Shown here one piece after another: positions 63,964 through 64,000 of a stretch of 64,000 bases of DNA. The position numbers and the translations under genes were made by a program. The first letter of the stretch is position 1; each line of letters starts with the position of its first letter. This DNA is from Limnoperna fortunei (taxonomy: Eukaryota; Mollusca; Bivalvia; Mytilida; Modiolidae). The notes beneath the pieces were generated by a model. The model did no database searches and was not told where the DNA came from. It was given only the letters and a program-made list of their open reading frames with translations. Location: positions 4,002,001 to 4,066,000 of the forward strand of contig OX104112.1 in the NCBI GenBank assembly GCA_944474755.1, given 5' to 3'.

Positions 63964-64000
63964 AAAATCTTAAGGTATACATTCAGAACATCGGCAAATT

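Overview
This is eukaryotic, intron-containing, AT-rich DNA in which repeats far outweigh genes. I read it as a mollusc, most likely a bivalve, because of the repeat families I recognise: tRNA-headed SINEs with a conserved body and a (CAAA)n tail, a pearl-like element whose core is tandemly repeated, and long minisatellite arrays embedded in mobile elements. Nothing looks bacterial or viral. The species assignment is an inference from repeat style and has not been checked against a database.

Layout. 1-4.5 kb is an 80-bp satellite with higher-order structure. 4.5-9.6 kb is mostly unannotatable, but holds a small fold-back element and a decayed piggyBac transposase. 9.6-13.2 kb carries a 44-bp minisatellite and several SINE copies. 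13.4-16.5 kb has an inverted-repeat element and a 29-bp array. 17.4-26.8 kb is one composite block built from two unrelated arrays (42 bp = A, 39-40 bp = B), a tRNA-derived SINE (S) and a common flank (F), in the order A-S-F-A-S-F-B-S-F-A-S-F-B-S-F. 28.0-28.6 kb is a 547-bp element with 202-bp terminal inverted repeats, each carrying a hammerhead-ribozyme-like motif. 31.2-34.0 kb contains the last exons of a minus-strand integrase-core (DDE) gene. 34.2-35.5 kb is a pearl-like element. 35.7-36.7 and 51.9-53.1 kb are two members of a terminal-inverted-repeat family with motifs close to TCGTTTCGCCCC. 38.9-39.6 kb is a Tc1-like relic. 40.8-46.9 kb holds several further arrays. 47-51 kb is AT-rich and featureless. 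53.5-53.7 kb is a 49-bp array.

The clearest gene runs on the plus strand from 54.85 kb to at least 62.87 kb. It is a small ankyrin-repeat protein whose exons are all phase 0. Exons 3 and 4, with their flanking intron, are a recent 546-bp tandem duplication that adds one ankyrin repeat. Its intron 2 contains a 40-bp satellite that alternates strictly as an 80-bp dimer. Its 6-kb intron 4 contains a 134-bp repeat array, a 5'-truncated LINE (reverse transcriptase on the minus strand, 6-bp target duplication) and a SINE.

Most long open frames in the window are artefacts of tandem repeats whose period is a multiple of three. The real coding evidence is in short exons with matching splice phases (ankyrin gene, integrase gene) and in decayed transposon proteins (piggyBac, Tc1, LINE).
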